From Colwellia sp. C1TZA3 (GTDB lineage: Bacteria; Pseudomonadota; Gammaproteobacteria; Enterobacterales; Alteromonadaceae), in contig NZ_VOLS01000033.1 in NCBI RefSeq assembly GCF_007954265.1, positions 1 to 46,626 on the forward strand: a stretch of DNA of 46,626 nucleotides, read 5' to 3'. The position numbers were made by a program, and so were the translations under genes. Numbering within the stretch: the first letter of the stretch is position 1; each line of letters starts with the position of its first letter. The notes beneath the pieces were generated by a model that was not told the origin of the DNA, ran no database searches, and was given only the letters and a program-made list of their open reading frames with translations. Positions 25,389-34,740 of this stretch are shown piece by piece.

Positions 25389-26705
25389 ATGACATTACAA
25401 AAATCAATCCTTGCCGCTGCTATCACATTGGCAACGTTTAACAGCTATTCAGCCTCTTTTCAGTTAAACGAAACCAGTGCCTCTGGCTTAGGTCGTGCAT
25501 TTGCTGGTGATTCAGTTATCGCCGACGACGCGGCTGTTTTAGCGCGCAATCCAGCAGCCATGGCCTTATTCGACAAAGCCTCTTTTTCATTAGCGGCCAC
25601 GTATATCGATCCCGGTGTTAATATTAAAGGTCTGGATGCACCAGATATGCTTGGCGCAGACTACGATGTTAGTCAACTTGATCAAGATGGTGTGGTACCA
25701 ACAGCTATTATCCCAGCAATGTATTTTATTAACCCGGTAAATGATACTTTTGCTTATGGTATTGGCATTAATTCAAATTTTGGCCTTAAAAGCGAGTACG
25801 ACAACGATTATGCTGCTGGCTCGATTGGCGGTAAAACTGACCTAAAAACTGTCAACGCTAACATCAGTGGTTCTTACCGTATTAATGAACAGCTTAGTCT
25901 AGGTTTAGGTATGAACCTAGTCTATGGTGAGGCTGAATTGATTAGGCACGCAGGTAGCGTGTTAAAAGAGGGTGTTATCATTCCTGGTGTTGGTAGCGTT
26001 GTTGCACCGGTACCAACAAGTACTGAAATTGTTAACATGGCAGGTGATGATTTTGGTTATGGTTGGAATGCGGGTGTTGTTTATGAAATCAATGAAGATC
26101 ACCGATTCGCACTTTCTTATCGTAGTAAAGTAGAGCTTGCATTTGAAGGCGAATTTTCCGGACTTGCAGTGCCGGTAACCGCTGCTAGTTTATCGGTAGA
26201 TATGCCAGCAGTGACAGAGTTTTCAGGTTTTCATCAATTTACAACGCAATGGGCAACACATTACAGCATTATGTATACGCAATGGTCGAGTTTTGAAAAA
26301 CTTGAAGCGTATGCCGGCAATGAACTAGCGTTTGAAAAACAAGAGAATTTTGAAGATAGCTATCGCTTTGCTTTAGGGGCAACCTATGATGTTAATCCAG
26401 TACTCGCGTTAAGAGTTGGTGTTGCGTTTGACCAATCTGCTGCTGAAGATTATCGTTCAATTTCAATACCTGATAGTGACCGATTATGGTACAGCGCTGG
26501 CGCTACATATCAGTTAAGTCGCACTGAAAGCATCGACTTTGGTCTTTCATATATTAACGGTGATAATGTTGTGGTTACTGAAGAAGATGCCTTATTAGGT
26601 CAGTTACCTGATTCACTCAGTGCATTTGTTGGTAATAAAGACTGGAGCTTTAGCTCAGAAGGTAACGCATTGCTGTTGGCCGTACAGTACAACAAAAGCT
26701 TTTAA
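25389..26705 (+). CDS. FadL/OmpP1-type outer-membrane transport protein
   Basis: From the ATG at 25389 the protein is 438 residues with a clear signal peptide (QKSILAAAITLATFNSYSA, cut before SFQLNE). The N-terminal hatch motif ASGLGRAFAGDS and VLARNPAAMALF are the hallmarks of the FadL/OmpP1 family, beta-barrels that import long-chain fatty acids or other hydrophobic compounds. The barrel ends LLLAVQYNKSF with the terminal phenylalanine required for assembly. An upstream in-frame start at 25314 would bury the signal peptide behind 25 residues and is rejected. Fatty acids are the likely substrate; aromatic hydrocarbons are the alternative in this family. Confidence 0.92.
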   Translation: MTLQKSILAAAITLATFNSYSASFQLNETSASGLGRAFAGDSVIADDAAVLARNPAAMALFDKASFSLAATYIDPGVNIKGLDAPDMLGADYDVSQLDQDGVVPTAIIPAMYFINPVNDTFAYGIGINSNFGLKSEYDNDYAAGSIGGKTDLKTVNANISGSYRINEQLSLGLGMNLVYGEAELIRHAGSVLKEGVIIPGVGSVVAPVPTSTEIVNMAGDDFGYGWNAGVVYEINEDHRFALSYRSKVELAFEGEFSGLAVPVTAASLSVDMPAVTEFSGFHQFTTQWATHYSIMYTQWSSFEKLEAYAGNELAFEKQENFEDSYRFALGATYDVNPVLALRVGVAFDQSAAEDYRSISIPDSDRLWYSAGATYQLSRTESIDFGLSYINGDNVVVTEEDALLGQLPDSLSAFVGNKDWSFSSEGNALLLAVQYNKSF

Positions 26706-26806
26706 GGTGATCAGGTGTTTTGCGTAGTTAATTAAATTTACACTTTATTTACTCGCATTTTAAAGCGCTTTTTTCGCTCTATATCAGCTAAACAGTTATT
26801 CATTTA

Positions 26807-26837
26807 AAGCCAACCGTGTACACGATTGGCTTTTTTA
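26807..26837 (+). terminator. Intrinsic terminator of the FadL-like gene
   Basis: AGCCAACCGTG and CACGATTGGCT pair with one mismatch around a two-base loop, followed by TTTTTT. The remaining 290 bases to the next gene show no feature. Confidence 0.85.
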
Positions 26838-27123
26838 TGCCTAAGGTAAGTCTCCCATATTGATGGTGGCTCTAACCTTTAACGCTAATATTATTGAAAT
26901 AGCTTTATATTTTTATGGTATTACTTTGATTTAAATAAAAAATTAATTATCAATAATAATTAGATGTTGTCTTAAAATATTTACTGTTCTTGGCTAAACG
27001 TTAGGTCTTATTTATTTACATTATATCAACTTAATAACAGCAGCTTACAGATTAAGGTAATGCTATACTTTTGACAACAACACGGTATTTTAGCTAAAAA
27101 TATTCTATATTTAAGAGGTTTTT

Positions 27124-27354
27124 ATGGCACAACAAGGTTCTGGCGGTAATGTTTTAGCAGCGATATGTAGTTTTTTTATTCCAGGTTTAGGCCAATTAGT
27201 GCAAGGGCGTTTATTACCTGCTATTTTGTTTTTTGTTTTTGCCAGCATTTTCTGGGGACTTTCATGGTTAATCTTCCCAATTGCCTTTGCACTTATTACC
27301 CACTTGTGGGCAATTATTGACGCTGCAAAATTCTCTAGCGGTAACAGATTTTGA
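27124..27354 (+). CDS. Small two-helix membrane protein
   Basis: This 76-residue protein has two hydrophobic segments (residues about 10-25 and 30-66) and the phrase FFIPGLGQLVQGRLLPAILF. This resembles TM2-like small proteins with a P-G-L-G-Q-x-x-x-G-R turn. AAGAGG lies upstream of the ATG. Its stop codon overlaps the TTG start of the lipoprotein gene that follows, so the two are probably translated together. The function is unknown. Confidence 0.75.
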   Translation: MAQQGSGGNVLAAICSFFIPGLGQLVQGRLLPAILFFVFASIFWGLSWLIFPIAFALITHLWAIIDAAKFSSGNRF

Positions 27355-28022
27355 ACGTGTTAAAAACGAGAACTAGAGCAGTATCAAAATTATATTTTGT
27401 TGTTGTTGCCTTAGTGTTACTTGTTGGCTGCCAATCGGCTTATTATTCTGCCATGGAAAAAGTGGGTGTGCATAAGCGCGATATTATGCTCGATCGTGTT
27501 GAAAACGCCCAAGGTGCTCAAGAAGATGCTCAGCAACAGTTTCAATCTGCATTAGATCAGCTGTCTCAATTGATAAATTATGACGGTGGTGATTTGACAA
27601 CGCAATATGAATTGGTCAATGACCAATATCAAGCCAGTAAAGCTTCGGCTGAAGAAGTGGCTGCTCGTATTGATGCTATTGAAAGCGTTGCCGATGCCTT
27701 GTTTACTGAGTGGAATGAAGAAATTCAACAATATTCAAGTAATAGCTTGAAGCAAAAAAGCCAGCAAAAACTGAGAAAAACTGAGCGTAATTACCAAAGT
27801 TTGATTAAGTCTATGTATCGAGCTAAAGATAGAATGGCGCCGGTGTTATCAGCTTTGAAAGATAATAGTTTATATCTCAAGCATAACTTAAATGCGCAGG
27901 CTATTGGCGCTTTACAAGGCGAGTATAAAACCATTAAACGTGATGTTGAATCTTTAGTATCTGAAATGAGTAAAGCGATAACGCAATCACAGCAATTCAT
28001 CGACTTGTTAAAAGCAGAATAG
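27351..28022 (+). CDS. DUF2959 family lipoprotein
   Basis: This 223-residue protein begins with a lipoprotein signal ending in LLVGC (Cys27), followed by QSAYYSAMEKVGVHKRDIML and RVENAQGAQEDAQQQF, the signature of DUF2959 proteins. The rest is helical and coiled-coil-like, rich in Gln and Lys. It is expected to be membrane-anchored in the periplasm; no activity is known for the family. The start is TTG at 27351, overlapping the upstream stop by four bases; a GTG two codons later is possible. Confidence 0.85.
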   Translation: MNVLKTRTRAVSKLYFVVVALVLLVGCQSAYYSAMEKVGVHKRDIMLDRVENAQGAQEDAQQQFQSALDQLSQLINYDGGDLTTQYELVNDQYQASKASAEEVAARIDAIESVADALFTEWNEEIQQYSSNSLKQKSQQKLRKTERNYQSLIKSMYRAKDRMAPVLSALKDNSLYLKHNLNAQAIGALQGEYKTIKRDVESLVSEMSKAITQSQQFIDLLKAE

Positions 28023-28182
28023 CTTATTGAGCTTTTTATCTTGCAGACTATGACACTAACATTGCAGTAGTCTGTTTTGTCTTTTTATTATATATAATTA
28101 ATCGTCTAAAGCAGAAGCATAAGCATAAGCAAATTACTTTGTGTTTAGCTCTGTGTTATTTTTTAACCTATAGGAATCCAAC

Positions 28183-30597
28183 ATGGGTCGTTATTTTAAA
28201 CGCCTTAGCCAAATTTTAGTTATCAGCTTTATTCTCCTTTATAGTCTTATTTGGTTACTCTCACCGGTTATAATACGTTATGCTCTCAATACTTATGGAT
28301 TACCAAAGCCTTTATTGCTAACTTCTGCATCTAGTATTCGCTACAACCCATTTACAGCACATTTAACGATTAGTCATTTAGAAGTGAAAACTAACGAGCA
28401 AAGCAGCGTACTTAGACTGCAAAGCTTGAACGCAGAATTACATTTACATCAATTATTGTTTGATAAAATTTATGTCGCTGAATTTACGGTCAATGGCCTA
28501 TTTATTCCTGTCACAGTCAATGAGTCGTCACTCAATGTTGCCGGCGTTGAATTACGTAGCGAAAATTCCACAGCGTTAGCAACAGAAGCAGAAACAAAAA
28601 CAGAGCAAGCAGGCACTAATTTTCCTTATCAAGTTATTATTCCTCAATTTACCTTAACCGATGCTCATATTGAATTACTGCACTTTTCACAAAAACATAA
28701 CATTCAATTAGATTCATTTTCTTTGCAGAACATTTTACTTACACAAAATGAACAAGAGATTAAATTAAATTTAGTCAGCCATTTAAATGGCGCACGAGTA
28801 GAAGTTGCTTTAGATGGTCGTTTGTTGAAACAGCAAGGCCAAATCAGTATAGATTTGAATGCAAAAAATATTGCGTTAAACTCGGCAAATAATTTTCTAC
28901 CTCGCTCCATATCAGTGTTTGATGGCAAAGTAAGTTATGCAAGTAAAATGGATATTGTCATCAGCGATGAGCAAACATCAGTCAAAGCCAGTGACCTAAT
29001 AGCCTCCGTTGATGATCTGCATGTCGAGCAAAATAATATTGCTATAGCTATTAAGCGTCAAAAAATTCAGGCAAAAGATTTAGCGGTGTTATTACAGCCA
29101 AATAAACCCATCAATGTTGATGTTATGTTGAATTATGTTATTGAGGAGCTTGCTGTAAAATCGAAAGAGAGTAAGGCGCTATTAGCTGAAATATCAAATT
29201 TATCAGCTAATAATATTGCCCTTCAATTCCAGCAAAACATGACCAAAGTAACGATTGAAAAGGTGCAAGTGGCTAACAGTGAATTTTCAAAAAATAGCCA
29301 ACAAAATCTGCCAGCATTAGCTAGCTTTAATCACTTGTCGGTAAATAATATCGAGTATACACCTGAGCTTATCGCTGTTAATAACATCACTTTATCTGGA
29401 CTTGTGGCTAATGTTTTATTAGATAAAGAAAAAAAATTGGCCACACTTGTGGCGTCTGCTAATAACGACGATAAAAAAACACCTGACACTGAGCAAGAAA
29501 ATAACACGGCGGATAACAAACTTGTTAGACAAGAGCGGGTAGTTGATGAAACTAATAAACCCGTTAAGCCTATATTTAGATTAGGGCAGTTTAGCTTGCT
29601 TGATGGTGCACAGATAGACTTTAAAGATAGTAGTGTTACACCGTATTACGAGCGCAACGTTAATATTACTCATTTGCTTTTGTCAGATGTTGATAGCGGT
29701 AAGCCTGAGCAGGGCGTTGTGCTTGATATGCAAGGGAAAAGCGATAAATATGCTAGTTTTGACTTAAAAGGGCGAGGCTTACCATTTGCCCCCCAGCAGA
29801 AATTCACCTTAGATGCTGTGGTTAAAGAGGTGAGTTTACCGGGTATTTCTAGCTATATTAAAGATGCTTTACAATACGAGATTGAAAGTGGCCAACTTGA
29901 TATAAAGCTTAAAACTGCCTTGACGGGCAACCAACTCAATGGCGATATTGATTTATTACTGCGAGGTATAGAGTTCACCTCAGCGGATGATCATGAAAGA
30001 GGTGTGATAAAAGAGCAATTTAGTGTGCCGTTTAATGTTGCTTTGGGTATGTTGAAAGATTCTGATGGTAATGTAGCGTTGTCGCTACCACTAACCGGCG
30101 ATACGCGTTCACCTTCATTTGGCTTATCAGGCTTGTTAACGTTACTGGTTAAGCAGGCGACAATGTCAGCGGCAAAAGATTATTTGATCACCACGTTTGT
30201 GCCTTATGCCAGTGTGATGAAAGTTGCCATGGCTGCGGGCGAATTTGCCCTTAAACTAAGAATAAACGACTTAAATTATCTGGCCAGTGCAACTGAGTTG
30301 AATACTGAACAGCTGGAATTTAGTCGTCAAATGTCGGTGATGCTTGGCGATAGAGACAAGGTCAATGTTAAGCTTTGTGCTATAGCAACCGCCAGTGATA
30401 TTGAATTGACTGATGCTTCACAAGCGCATCAGCCAGAAAACATAGCGCGCTTAAATATACTATCGCAACAACGTGTTGAGGTGTTTAAAGCGCATATGGT
30501 TGAGCAATTAAAAGTTCCTTCAGCACGGCTTTTGTTTTGTACGCCACAAATAGATACTTCAAACGGCGCTAAACCGCGTATAAAATTTGTTATTTAG
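28183..30597 (+). CDS. DUF748 / AsmA-like membrane-anchored protein
   Basis: The 804-residue protein has one N-terminal membrane anchor (residues about 9-30, LVISFILLYSLIWLLSPVII). A long periplasmic part made of repeated beta-strands follows, as in the AsmA/DUF748 group (RYNPFTAHLTISHLEVKT near the start, YASFDLKGRGLPFAPQQKF in the middle, and EFSRQMSVMLGDRDKVNVKL near the end). A charged low-complexity stretch (DDKKTPDTEQENNTADNK) lies around residues 425-445. AsmA relatives are thought to help move phospholipids to the outer membrane. The protein is shorter than E. coli YhdP (1266). It converges on the PrsT-like gene. Confidence 0.82.
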   Translation: MGRYFKRLSQILVISFILLYSLIWLLSPVIIRYALNTYGLPKPLLLTSASSIRYNPFTAHLTISHLEVKTNEQSSVLRLQSLNAELHLHQLLFDKIYVAEFTVNGLFIPVTVNESSLNVAGVELRSENSTALATEAETKTEQAGTNFPYQVIIPQFTLTDAHIELLHFSQKHNIQLDSFSLQNILLTQNEQEIKLNLVSHLNGARVEVALDGRLLKQQGQISIDLNAKNIALNSANNFLPRSISVFDGKVSYASKMDIVISDEQTSVKASDLIASVDDLHVEQNNIAIAIKRQKIQAKDLAVLLQPNKPINVDVMLNYVIEELAVKSKESKALLAEISNLSANNIALQFQQNMTKVTIEKVQVANSEFSKNSQQNLPALASFNHLSVNNIEYTPELIAVNNITLSGLVANVLLDKEKKLATLVASANNDDKKTPDTEQENNTADNKLVRQERVVDETNKPVKPIFRLGQFSLLDGAQIDFKDSSVTPYYERNVNITHLLLSDVDSGKPEQGVVLDMQGKSDKYASFDLKGRGLPFAPQQKFTLDAVVKEVSLPGISSYIKDALQYEIESGQLDIKLKTALTGNQLNGDIDLLLRGIEFTSADDHERGVIKEQFSVPFNVALGMLKDSDGNVALSLPLTGDTRSPSFGLSGLLTLLVKQATMSAAKDYLITTFVPYASVMKVAMAAGEFALKLRINDLNYLASATELNTEQLEFSRQMSVMLGDRDKVNVKLCAIATASDIELTDASQAHQPENIARLNILSQQRVEVFKAHMVEQLKVPSARLLFCTPQIDTSNGAKPRIKFVI

Positions 30598-30740
30598 GTA
30601 GTTAGTTTGTTGAATAAAATTTTATACAAGGGATTAATCTTTTTCAGAGTCTTGTTATTACTTTTCAAAGGTTAGGTATAAAAGACTAGCTATAAAAGTT
30701 TCAAGCATAAAGAAATAGCAAAAAACTTTATATTTAGCAT

Positions 30741-30785
30741 AAGGTTAACTCTAGCTACGATTGACTTGTAGCTAGAGTTAACCTT
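30741..30785 (-). terminator. Perfect 18-bp inverted repeat overlapping the end of the PrsT-like gene
   Basis: AAGGTTAACTCTAGCTAC (30741-30758) and its exact complement (30768-30785) flank a nine-base loop. The TAG stop of the minus-strand TPR gene lies inside the left arm, so the last codons are part of the hairpin. No immediate T run follows, although TTTTTT lies about 20 bases on. It may act as a bidirectional transcription barrier between convergent genes. Confidence 0.75.
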
Positions 30786-33562
30786 TGAAAAAGTTTTTCA
30801 GCTTGTACTCTTTCACTAAATCTTGATTTGTTATCTAAGCTTTTTTTAAGTACGGTTAATGCTTCTTCGTTACGTTTAAGCTTGGTCAATATGAAGGCTA
30901 AATGATAAGTAATGCTTGGGTTGTTTGAGTCCATAGCATAAGCATTTCGTAGCAGATTCAACGCGGAGTCATAATCGCCTTGTTGAGCGATGATCCAAGC
31001 ATAAGTATCTGAGAATGCAGCTGAGGTCGAGTTAATTTCAACTGCTTGCTTTGCGTAAAATCGAGCTTTTTCCAAATCTTCAAATTGTAAAATATTAGCT
31101 AGATTATTTAATATGGCAGCCTGATTTTTTAAATGTTTTACGCTAGCCAGTTTTTCGTAGTGCGGTTTAGCCGCTAATAAATTGGCATTATTTAAATAAT
31201 GATCAGCAAGTAAATTGCGCGCTAAATCGTAGTCAGGAAAATCTTCCAGCAGTGCAGTTACCAGCGTAATAAACTCAGCATTTTTTATATTTAGCTGCGC
31301 GAGCTGATAGAGTTTAATTAATGCTTGAGAATTTTTCTTATCAAGTATTAATGTTTTAAGGTAAGACTCTTGAGCGGGGAGAAATTGTTGTTGAGCATAA
31401 TAATAATGGCCACGAAGTAGTGTGGTAAAACTATTTTTTGGATGTTGCTGTTCAATGCTATTTAAAAGCTTGTTGCTTGCAGCATAATCTTGCAAAATTA
31501 AATTTACATTAACCAGTGCAAATTCAATGTTAAGTTTATTAGCTGAGTTATCCTCCAGGGTGGAAATAGCCTGATCAAGACTCATCTTACTTGCGACTAA
31601 CATATTTGCTTTAGCTTGAAGTTCGGCTAAAGCATAAAAGTCTTGTGAAGATTTTGCCAAACTCGATAATATATCTATTTGCTTGTTACTGTTGTTTTGA
31701 TCTTTTAAGGCGAGGTAAACTTGCGCTTTTAAGCGTACATATTCAGGATTTAAAAAACTTAACTTTGTTAGTCGATCTAATAAATTGATTGCATCAATGT
31801 TATTTTTCTGGTCGATGTAAATATACAGTAAAGTCTCTAATGCGGAGATATTGCTGTGTTCTTTTTGTAATAGCGCAATAAGTGCTGTAACTGCTTGGTC
31901 AACTTCGCCCAAATCTCGATTGATTTTTGCCTGCAATATTAATACCTGGCTTGCATTAGGTGTGCGTGCTAATAAATCATGACAAATAGTTAGCGCTGGA
32001 GCGAGTTGATTCACTAAGGCAAGGGCAGAAGCTTTGTTAAAAAGGCTGGTATAATCATTGGGTTTTATCACTAAAATTTGTCCAATAATTGTTAATGCTT
32101 CAAACCATTTATTTTGTGCTAAAAGCAGTGTGGATTTTAATTTTAAGTAATCACTATTGTTTGCATCAGTTCTCAGTAAGTTATCTGCAATAACCATTGC
32201 AGCAGCAATGTTTTTATTTTCCTTTAAAATTAACGCTTTGGTGATCAGTAATTTTGGATGTGCATCTAGGTTTAGCGCACTATCAAGTAATGTTAAAGCA
32301 GCAGTTGATTGGTTAAGGCGAGTTAAGAGCAGTGCTTCTGCACGAAGATAGTCGGGCGTTCTTTGAAAGTGAACAGGCAAATTATTTAACATTTGTTCAG
32401 CTTTAAAGAGTTGGTTATTTTTCAGGTATATTTCTACTAACTGTAGTGATAATTTTAGATCATTTTTAATTAACACCGCCTTATTTTCCAGTGTCGCTTG
32501 TGCTTTAGACGTTTGCCCTTGGCTTATATAAATAGACACCAGTAAATTAATGGCAAATAAATCGTCTGAATTATCCTCTAGATAAGCTTGCAGTTGTGTT
32601 TGTGCCAGTTCAAAATCACCCTTGACATAAGAACTGACACTAGCGACATAGAGCAGTGACTGATTACTTTGCTTGTCTTCCTCACTCAGTAAAGATAAGC
32701 GATTGCTGATGTTGTCTAAAATTAAGCGAGATTCTGCTTCTTGATGGCTATTTGATAGCAGTCGGCTTTTTAGTAATAATGCGAAGGGATCTTTAGGGCT
32801 ATTTTTTAGTACTAAATTAGTGATTGTTAAGGCATCATTTATACGATTTTCACCGGTATATATATTGGCAAGTGCACGTTGAATAAAGGGGTCTAATGGG
32901 GCAAGCTGATAGGCTTTTTCCAATGCGACTAAGGCCTGCTTATATTCAAATTTGGCAATATGTAACTGCCCCTGCAAATACCAATTTTTTGCATCTTCAG
33001 GAAATAAAGATAACAGGTACGTTATTTTCTCACTTGCTTGGAAGTGTTCTTTTTGCTCTAAAAAATGAGTCGAGAGGCTTTGTAGTACCTTAATATTATC
33101 AGGCGCGATGACATAGGCTTGTTGCAAATATACCTTAGCTTGTGCTATTTCATCTAGAGCACTATAGGCATTAGCCGCTAATAATAACCATTGTAAGTGG
33201 TTATTTTGATTTAATTTTCCTGAATCATTTAATGCAATAACTTGTTGGTATTGTTTAGATAACATCAATGCGTTAGCTAATTCATTTAATATTAAATTAA
33301 TGTCGGCACCATTGCTTAACGCTGCTTGATATAAGCTTGCGCTGTCAGTGTAATGATGCTGTTGTAGTAATATTTTTGCCATTAATAGCTGGCTGGGTAA
33401 GTCATCAGGAGTATTTTTTAAAGCATTTTTTAGGTGTATATAAGCGGCTTCTATTTTACTAGCATTAAATGCGATGTGGGCTTTTTCATAGTCATAACTG
33501 GCATAACTGTCATAACTAAAAGGGATCACCATTATTGACAATATTAAAACGGTATAGCGCAT
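30755..33562 (-). CDS. PrsT-like TPR protein of the PEP-CTERM/exosortase system
   Basis: This 935-residue protein begins with a signal peptide (YTVLILSIMVIPFSYDSYAS) and consists of TPR repeats to the end. The start after the signal (YDYEKAHIAFNASKIEAAYI, LKNALKNTPDDLPSQLLMAK) matches the PEP-CTERM system TPR protein PrsT. Typical PrsT proteins are about 900 residues and often lipoproteins. Here no cysteine follows the signal, so it would be periplasmic rather than lipid-anchored. PrsT usually lies in exopolysaccharide/exosortase loci, but here only a PEP-CTERM substrate adjoins it. That neighbour, 142 bases upstream, strongly supports the assignment. Confidence 0.82.
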   Translation of the reverse strand: MRYTVLILSIMVIPFSYDSYASYDYEKAHIAFNASKIEAAYIHLKNALKNTPDDLPSQLLMAKILLQQHHYTDSASLYQAALSNGADINLILNELANALMLSKQYQQVIALNDSGKLNQNNHLQWLLLAANAYSALDEIAQAKVYLQQAYVIAPDNIKVLQSLSTHFLEQKEHFQASEKITYLLSLFPEDAKNWYLQGQLHIAKFEYKQALVALEKAYQLAPLDPFIQRALANIYTGENRINDALTITNLVLKNSPKDPFALLLKSRLLSNSHQEAESRLILDNISNRLSLLSEEDKQSNQSLLYVASVSSYVKGDFELAQTQLQAYLEDNSDDLFAINLLVSIYISQGQTSKAQATLENKAVLIKNDLKLSLQLVEIYLKNNQLFKAEQMLNNLPVHFQRTPDYLRAEALLLTRLNQSTAALTLLDSALNLDAHPKLLITKALILKENKNIAAAMVIADNLLRTDANNSDYLKLKSTLLLAQNKWFEALTIIGQILVIKPNDYTSLFNKASALALVNQLAPALTICHDLLARTPNASQVLILQAKINRDLGEVDQAVTALIALLQKEHSNISALETLLYIYIDQKNNIDAINLLDRLTKLSFLNPEYVRLKAQVYLALKDQNNSNKQIDILSSLAKSSQDFYALAELQAKANMLVASKMSLDQAISTLEDNSANKLNIEFALVNVNLILQDYAASNKLLNSIEQQHPKNSFTTLLRGHYYYAQQQFLPAQESYLKTLILDKKNSQALIKLYQLAQLNIKNAEFITLVTALLEDFPDYDLARNLLADHYLNNANLLAAKPHYEKLASVKHLKNQAAILNNLANILQFEDLEKARFYAKQAVEINSTSAAFSDTYAWIIAQQGDYDSALNLLRNAYAMDSNNPSITYHLAFILTKLKRNEEALTVLKKSLDNKSRFSERVQAEKLFQRLTLATSQS

Positions 33563-33639
33563 AGTACCTCGATTTTTTTAAAAGTAGTGTTGATATCGAA
33601 AATTTTTATAATAGAATTTTTAGTGAAAATAATCGTGAG

Positions 33640-33670
33640 AAAAAATGAAAAAATGAAAAAATGAAAAAAA
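33640..33670. repeat. Short A-rich tandem repeat (AAAAAATG units)
   Basis: GAAAAAATGAAAAAATGAAA-type units of eight bases repeat about three times, directly beside the terminator of the PEP-CTERM gene. Low-complexity sequence in the gap between the two minus-strand genes. Confidence 0.6.
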
Positions 33671-33692
33671 GATGGCCAAAGCCATCTTTTTT
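33663..33692 (-). terminator. Intrinsic terminator of the PEP-CTERM gene, potentially bidirectional
   Basis: AAAGATGGC and GCCATCTTT form a nine-bp stem with loop CAAA, with A runs on the left and T runs on the right. On the minus strand the stem is followed by TTTTTTT, 12 bases past the gene's stop. Confidence 0.88.
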
Positions 33693-33703
33693 ATTGATCA
33701 GGG

Positions 33704-34507
33704 TTAAGTGCGGCGTTTACCAAAACGTGCTAAGCCGATTAACGCGATTAAAAACATTACCATCGTATTAGGCTCCGGTACTTGCGCTGGATCATTAGCT
33801 GATTTGTTGAAAGAAACACCGGATAGTTTCATTCCATCATTACCTTCCCATGCTGCATCACCACCAAATACTGAATTTAATACCCCAATTAACCATAGAG
33901 TTGAATACTGTCGATGAGTACTACGATCAAAATTTGAATAATAACCACTAGCATTTTGAACTTGCGCATAATCTGACTTGAGAGTATGTCCTGTTGCTAA
34001 GTCGGCCCAAGTTTTGTTTTTTAAACTGTCAGAATCAGTAAATGATGAATGATCTAACGCTGCCACACTTACCTGGGTTTTTTTTGCTCTTTTTGCTATC
34101 CAGCTATAGCTTGCACTTACTAATGATACCTCTTCAGAAAAGGACAACAAAAAGAAGTCATAGTCTTTATAACCACAAGTACCAAAATTATCTGCAGAAT
34201 GGCCGTATGTATTGCAGTAACCACCATTTTTTTCATCTTGATTCTGCATTGACCAACCACCATTCCATTTATCCAAATTTTTTGCTCTTTCGATAGTATT
34301 ATCACCTCGGCCATCGCCACTGTGGTTGGCGGTATCAGACCAGCCAGAGATATTAATAGTTAGACCATCGACACTAACATTAAACTGATTAAAGTTATTT
34401 CCTGTTTTAATTACGTTACCAAAATCTGCGGTTGTAGTACTTGCTAATACAGGTCCAGATAGTAATAACAATCCCGCCATCATTAGCGTTGTTAACGAAT
34501 ATTTCAT
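33704..34507 (-). CDS. PEP-CTERM sorting-domain protein
   Basis: From the ATG at 34507 the protein is 267 residues. An AGGAG seven bases upstream and a signal peptide (SLTTLMMAGLLLLSGPVLAS) fix the start; a longer frame to 34687 has no such features. The C-terminus is a complete PEP-CTERM tripartite signal: VPEPNTMVMF, a hydrophobic helix FLIALIGLARF, and basic GKRRT. Exosortase would cut at the PEP motif and release the protein to the surface or exopolysaccharide. The middle (residues about 25-235) has motifs such as DGLTINISGWSDTANHSGDG and two cysteines in YCNTYGHSADNFGTCGY; it may be a beta-sandwich surface domain of unknown ligand. Confidence 0.92.
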   Translation of the reverse strand: MKYSLTTLMMAGLLLLSGPVLASTTTADFGNVIKTGNNFNQFNVSVDGLTINISGWSDTANHSGDGRGDNTIERAKNLDKWNGGWSMQNQDEKNGGYCNTYGHSADNFGTCGYKDYDFFLLSFSEEVSLVSASYSWIAKRAKKTQVSVAALDHSSFTDSDSLKNKTWADLATGHTLKSDYAQVQNASGYYSNFDRSTHRQYSTLWLIGVLNSVFGGDAAWEGNDGMKLSGVSFNKSANDPAQVPEPNTMVMFLIALIGLARFGKRRT

Positions 34508-34740
34508 TAATTTACTCCTATAATGCTTTATTAAACGTATATTAATATTTTCGACATATATCACGCGGCAAGCAAGAAACAGACCGATATTTTTTATTCT
34601 TTTTTTACATGTACTTATAGTTAGGGGGTTTTTTACCTGTAAAAAAAGCTGACAACAATCAAAGGTATTTAAACTAATTACTCGCATTTAGCTGCTTTTA
34701 ACTTTAATCTATTAAAAAATAACAGTTATTATGGTGTGAT

